Source: Geminicoccaceae bacterium (lineage in GTDB: Bacteria; Pseudomonadota; Alphaproteobacteria; Geminicoccales; Geminicoccaceae). From it: a stretch of 55,322 bases of DNA. The position numbers and the translations under genes were made by a program. Shown here in pieces: positions 52,513 to 55,322 of this stretch (positions are counted from its first letter, which is position 1; each line of letters opens with the position of its first letter). A model generated the notes under the pieces. The model was not told the origin of the DNA. It did not search any database and worked only from the letters and a program-made list of their open reading frames with translations. Where the stretch lies: positions 1 to 55,322 of the forward strand of contig RECO01000195.1 in assembly GCA_007694015.1 (NCBI GenBank), read 5' to 3'.

Positions 52513-53238
52513 ATGAGCAAAGGCGACGTCGTCGACGAACCGTCGATGGACGAAATCCTCACCTCGATCCGCAAGATCATCGCCGAGGACGAGGTCGACG
52601 AACCGCACCACGCGGCCAAGGGTCGAACAGAGCCCCAAGCCCGGCCGCCAGCCCCCAACCCCGAGATGAACGACGTCCTCGATGTCGAAGACGACGTGCT
52701 CGAACTGACCCTCGACGACGAAACCAGCACCCTTGACGAGCAGGGGGACGAGGACGAGGCGGTCATCCTGGAAGCCGACGACGCCACACCCACGGACGAC
52801 TTTGCCGACCTGATCGACCAACCCGCCGCCGACGCCGCCCCGTCCGACGCCGCCCCGTCCGACGACGTCCCGCCCGACGACGCCCCCGCCACCTCGTTTG
52901 CCGAAGCCGAAGTCGAAGTCGAAGCCCCGCCGCCCGCCGGGGACGCGACGCCCGAACAAACCACCAGCGAAGCGCCGGCCGTCTTGATGGACAACCTGAC
53001 CGAGGTCCTTCTCGACAGCGGCACCTCCTCGATCGCCAGCAGCGCCCTGCAGCGCCTTTCCGCCGCCATCGCCCCGGGCGACGCCGTCGCCGGCGGCCAG
53101 CGCAGCATCGAAGTCTTCCTCGCCGACCTCGTCCGCCCCGAACTCAAGGCCTGGCTCGACACGAACTTGCCGCCGTTGGTCGAGCGCATCGTCGAACGCG
53201 AAATCAAGAAATTGGTGCGCGACGCCCAGCCCGAGTGA
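52513..53238 (+). CDS. popZ: Polar organizing protein PopZ (DUF2497)
   Basis: This 241-residue protein has the conserved PopZ ends with an acidic, Pro-rich disordered middle. The N-terminal helix SMDEILTSIRKIIAEDE (about 11-27) binds partners, and the C-terminal helices (about 190-237: IEVFLADLVRPELKAWLDTN, LPPLVERIVEREIKKLVR) drive oligomerisation. PopZ forms the polar microdomain that anchors the chromosome origin in Alphaproteobacteria. The neighbour valS supports the call. The ATG at 52513 is the family start. It ends 20 bp before hairpin element E. Confidence 0.9.
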   Translation: MSKGDVVDEPSMDEILTSIRKIIAEDEVDEPHHAAKGRTEPQARPPAPNPEMNDVLDVEDDVLELTLDDETSTLDEQGDEDEAVILEADDATPTDDFADLIDQPAADAAPSDAAPSDDVPPDDAPATSFAEAEVEVEAPPPAGDATPEQTTSEAPAVLMDNLTEVLLDSGTSSIASSALQRLSAAIAPGDAVAGGQRSIEVFLADLVRPELKAWLDTNLPPLVERIVEREIKKLVRDAQPE

Positions 53239-53258
53239 CCGGATACGAATGAAGGCAG

Positions 53259-53294
53259 CCAAGGGGGCTTTTGGCCCCCTTGGAAACCCCGAGC
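53259..53294 (+). repeat. Multi-hairpin 3' element, copy E (forward)
   Basis: CCAAGGGGGC (53259-53268) and GCCCCCTTGG (53274-53283) form a 10-bp stem, followed by AACCCCGAGC. The latter can pair with GCTCGGGGGTT at 53371-53381 to close a branched structure around the inner hairpins. Confidence 0.75.
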
Positions 53295-53340
53295 GAGAAC
53301 GGTGATGGCCAGGGCAAGCCCTGGCCATCACCGTTCTCGC
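53293..53340. repeat. 23-bp perfect inverted repeat
   Basis: The arms at 53293-53315 and 53318-53340 (beginning GCGAGAACGGTGATGGCC) are perfect complements with a 2-base spacer. This is the longest perfect hairpin seen in the window and lies inside the element between copies E and F. Confidence 0.9.
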
Positions 53341-53353
53341 CGCTTTGCCAACT

Positions 53354-53384
53354 GCAGCGGCAACGCCGCTGCTCGGGGGTTCTA
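53354..53384 (-). repeat. Reverse hairpin-element copy, left part
   Basis: GCAGCGGC/GCCGCTGC (53354-53372) then TCGGGGGTTCTA equals the reverse complement of copy A apart from a single base. The match resumes at 53508 after the MITE-like insertion, so the two parts are one interrupted copy. Confidence 0.75.
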
Positions 53385-53507
53385 GTGCGTTTCCCGAAAT
53401 GCTTGACCATCCCTCTCCCCCGCCTGACCACCCACGAGTGTACGATACCATGGGTGGCTGGGCGGGGGTGAGGGATGGCCCGTGCGCTACCTAACCGGGA
53501 AACGCTC
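53385..53507. mobile_element. MITE-like element, copy 1, with TA duplication
   Basis: This 123-bp element has terminal inverted repeats GTGCGTTTCCCG and GAGCGTTTCCCG (reverse complement of the right end) with one mismatch, flanked on both sides by TA (53383-53384, 53508-53509). Internally it is a long imperfect hairpin with a TGTACGAT-containing loop. Removing it with one TA restores a hairpin element matching copy A. No ORF is present, so it needs a transposase in trans. The TA target suggests the IS630/Tc1 group; this is inferred. Confidence 0.8.
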
Positions 53508-53533
53508 TAGGGGGCCAAAAGCCCCCTGGCCCT
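53508..53533 (-). repeat. Reverse hairpin-element copy, right part (F)
   Basis: TAGGGGGC ... GCCCCCTGG (to 53529) continues the reverse copy after the insertion. Its stem matches that of copies A and D. Confidence 0.7.
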
Positions 53534-53620
53534 TGCAACGCTCCCGGCGTTCTTGCCGCCGGGGTGGCCCTCTTCTACAACCGCCGCCACGCTCTTCATC
53601 AAGGCGATCCAAGCGGAACC

Positions 53621-55322
53621 ATGTTGGACAAGACCTACGTTCCGGCCGACGTCGAGGCCGGCCGCGACGCTGCCTGGGAAGCCAGCGGTCGCTACCGCGC
53701 CGCCGGCGATGCAGCGCCCTACTGCATCATGATGCCGCCGCCCAACGTGACGGGCTCCCTGCACATGGGCCACGCGCTCACATTCACCGTGCAGGACACG
53801 TTGATCCGCTTTCAGCGCATGCGCGGCCGGGCGACGCTTTGGCAGCCGGGCACCGACCATGCGGGCATTGCCACGCAGATGGTGGTCGAACGGGAACTCA
53901 CCAAGGAAGGCAAGACCCGGCAGGAGCTGGGCCGCGAGGCGTTCACCGAGCGGGTCTGGCAGTGGAAGGGCGAGAGCGGGCGGACCATCGTCAACCAGCT
54001 GCGCCGCCTGGGCGCCTCGCCGGACTGGAGCCGCGAGCGCTTCACCATGGACGAGGGGCTCAGCCGCGCCGTCCGCCGCGCGTTCGTCGAGCTTTACCGC
54101 CAGGGCCTGATCTACAAGGACAAGCGGCTGGTCAACTGGGACTGCCAGCTGCACACCGCCATCTCCGACCTGGAGGTCGTGCAAAAGGAGGTGAAGGGCC
54201 ACCTCTGGCACATCGCCTACCCGATCGAGGGCACCGACCAGAGCATCGTCGTCGCCACCACCCGGCCCGAGACCATGCTCGGCGACACCTGCGTCGCCGT
54301 GCACCCCGAGGACGAGCGCTACACGCACCTGGTCGGCCAGCACGTCGTGCTGCCGCTGGTCGGCCGCCGCATCCCGATCGTCGCCGACAGCTACTCGGAT
54401 CCCGAAAAGGGCACGGGTGCCGTGAAGATCACGCCCGCCCACGACTTCAACGACTTCGAGGTCGGCCGGCGCCGGGGCGTCGAGGCGATCAACATCCTGG
54501 ACGAAAACGGTCGGCTCAACGACGCCGTGCCCGAGGCCTATCGGGGGCTCGACCGGTTCGAGGCCCGAAAGCGCGTGGTGGCCGATCTGGAGGCGCTGGG
54601 TGCTTTGGTCCAGGTCGAGCCCTACACGCACATGGTCCCCTTCGGCGACCGCTCGAACACGGTGATCGAACCGTTCCTCACCGACCAGTGGTTCTGCGAC
54701 GCCGGGACGTTGGCCAAGCCCGCGATCGAGGCGGTCGAGACGGGCCGGACCCGCTTCGTGCCGAAGCAGTGGGAAGCAACCTATTTCGAGTGGATGCGCA
54801 ACATCCAGCCCTGGTGCATCTCCCGCCAGCTCTGGTGGGGCCACCGCATCCCCGCCTGGTACGGCCCCGACGGCGAAGTCTTCGTCGCCGAGAGCGAAGA
54901 CGAGGCCCAAGCCCAGGCCCGCGCCCACTATGGCGAGGACCGACCGCTGACGCAGGACGAAGACGTCCTCGACACCTGGTTTTCATCCGCACTTTGGCCG
55001 TTCTCGACCCTGGATTGGCCGGACGGCAGCGCGGAGCTGGAGCGGTTCTATCCGACCGACGTGCTGGTCACGGGCTTCGACATCATCTTCTTCTGGGTCG
55101 CCCGCATGATGATGATGGGCCTCCACTTCATGGACGAGGTGCCGTTCAAAGAAGTCTACATTCACGGCCTCGTCCGCGACGAAGACGGCGCCAAGATGTC
55201 GAAGTCCAAGGGCAACGTCGTCGACCCCTTGGAGCTGATCGACGACTACGGCGCCGACGCGCTCCGCTTCACCATCCTGGCGAGCCTGTCGCAAGGCCGC
55301 GACATCAAGTTCGGCGTCAGCC
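53621..55322 (+). CDS. valS: Valyl-tRNA synthetase (partial, 3' end beyond window)
   Basis: This class I synthetase for valine is cut off by the window end after 567 codons; about 300-400 more are expected. It has the HIGH motif in [11 protein letters not shown] (about 46-56), the editing domain with [11 protein letters not shown] (about 213-223) and [26 protein letters not shown], and [12 protein letters not shown] (about 526-537). The ATG at 53621 starts at [14 protein letters not shown], the alphaproteobacterial ValS N terminus. The frame has no stop through to the window edge. Confidence 0.95.
   Translation, partial: MLDKTYVPADVEAGRDAAWEASGRYRAAGDAAPYCIMMPPPNVTGSLHMGHALTFTVQDTLIRFQRMRGRATLWQPGTDHAGIATQMVVERELTKEGKTRQELGREAFTERVWQWKGESGRTIVNQLRRLGASPDWSRERFTMDEGLSRAVRRAFVELYRQGLIYKDKRLVNWDCQLHTAISDLEVVQKEVKGHLWHIAYPIEGTDQSIVVATTRPETMLGDTCVAVHPEDERYTHLVGQHVVLPLVGRRIPIVADSYSDPEKGTGAVKITPAHDFNDFEVGRRRGVEAINILDENGRLNDAVPEAYRGLDRFEARKRVVADLEALGALVQVEPYTHMVPFGDRSNTVIEPFLTDQWFCDAGTLAKPAIEAVETGRTRFVPKQWEATYFEWMRNIQPWCISRQLWWGHRIPAWYGPDGEVFVAESEDEAQAQARAHYGEDRPLTQDEDVLDTWFSSALWPFSTLDWPDGSAELERFYPTDVLVTGFDIIFFWVARMMMMGLHFMDEVPFKEVYIHGLVRDEDGAKMSKSKGNVVDPLELIDDYGADALRFTILASLSQGRDIKFGVS

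Larger units (their letters stand above)
53239..53620. other. Repeat-filled intergenic region popZ / valS
   Basis: This 382-bp gap holds no gene. It is filled by hairpin element copy E (53259-53294), a 23-bp perfect inverted repeat (53293-53340), a reverse hairpin-element copy (53354-53384 and 53508-53533) and a MITE-like element within that copy (53385-53507). The last 87 bases should hold the valS promoter, which was not identified. Confidence 0.7.

Overview
This 55 kb window has the character of a chromosome segment from a GC-rich (roughly two thirds G+C) phototrophic alphaproteobacterium, most likely Rhodospirillales-like. The evidence is an alphaproteobacterial housekeeping order (dgt-argS-SPOR-nagZ-scpAB-tatABC-serS-surE-M23), a popZ-valS pair, an ispG/rodZ/ptsP/lysC/ubiG neighbourhood, and a bacteriochlorophyll/carotenoid block (bchI-bchD-bchO-crtI-crtB). 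A bciB-type 8-vinyl reductase lies about 29 kb away from that block. The assignment rests on gene content read by eye, not on a database search.

Layout. 1-60: G/C homopolymer runs, probably a contig edge. 94-1213 (-): xth, erpA. 1319-8134 (+): a tightly packed run of dgt, argS, a SPOR protein, nagZ, an M50 protease, scpA and scpB, closed by a hairpin element and a terminator. 8389-14322 (+): a lone ABC ATPase, tatABC, serS, surE and an M23 lipoprotein. 14501-16220 (+): an EACC1/caspase-like conflict gene pair whose C-terminal membrane segment lies in another frame. 16246-22656 (-): crtB, crtI, bchO, bchD, bchI and a 17-codon ORF coupled to bchI. 22828-28612: M20 amidohydrolase, a small coiled-coil protein, a UbiH-type monooxygenase, amtB behind a sigma-54 type promoter, and a VPLPA/PEP-CTERM-like secreted protein. 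28706-33599: remnant of a second amtB, an isochorismatase-like hydrolase, tRNA-Arg, an SNase-like protein, an M48 lipoprotein and ispG. 33680-41639: rodZ-like gene, ptsP, an NMO-like gene, lysC, ubiG and a PRC-barrel protein. 41704-48728: phoR-like kinase, acetoacetyl-CoA synthetase, LEA2-like lipoprotein, a small helical protein and ftsK. 48753-55322: dapC-like aminotransferase, bciB, tRNA-Asn, tRNA-Cys, a PIMT-like protein, popZ and the start of valS.

How the genes work together. Most are core functions: translation (argS, serS, valS, tRNAs), chromosome handling (scpAB, ftsK, popZ), Tat export, and cell wall (SPOR, nagZ, M23, rodZ). The photosynthesis block supplies Mg-chelatase (BchI, BchD), BchO, and the first two committed carotenoid steps (CrtB, CrtI).

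The least ordinary parts are non-coding. A family of multi-hairpin elements, cored on a GGGGGC/GCCCCC stem and a GCAGCGGC/GCCGCTGC stem, recurs just 3' of genes (8131, 28833, 32300, 46060-46188, 53259). A second family of about 123-bp inverted-repeat, MITE-like elements has one copy inserted at a TA inside a hairpin element (53385-53507). Another copy supplies the stop codon of the UbiH-type gene (24596-24717), and a third is truncated (40541-40591). The EACC1-caspase pair is the best candidate for a defence or conflict system.
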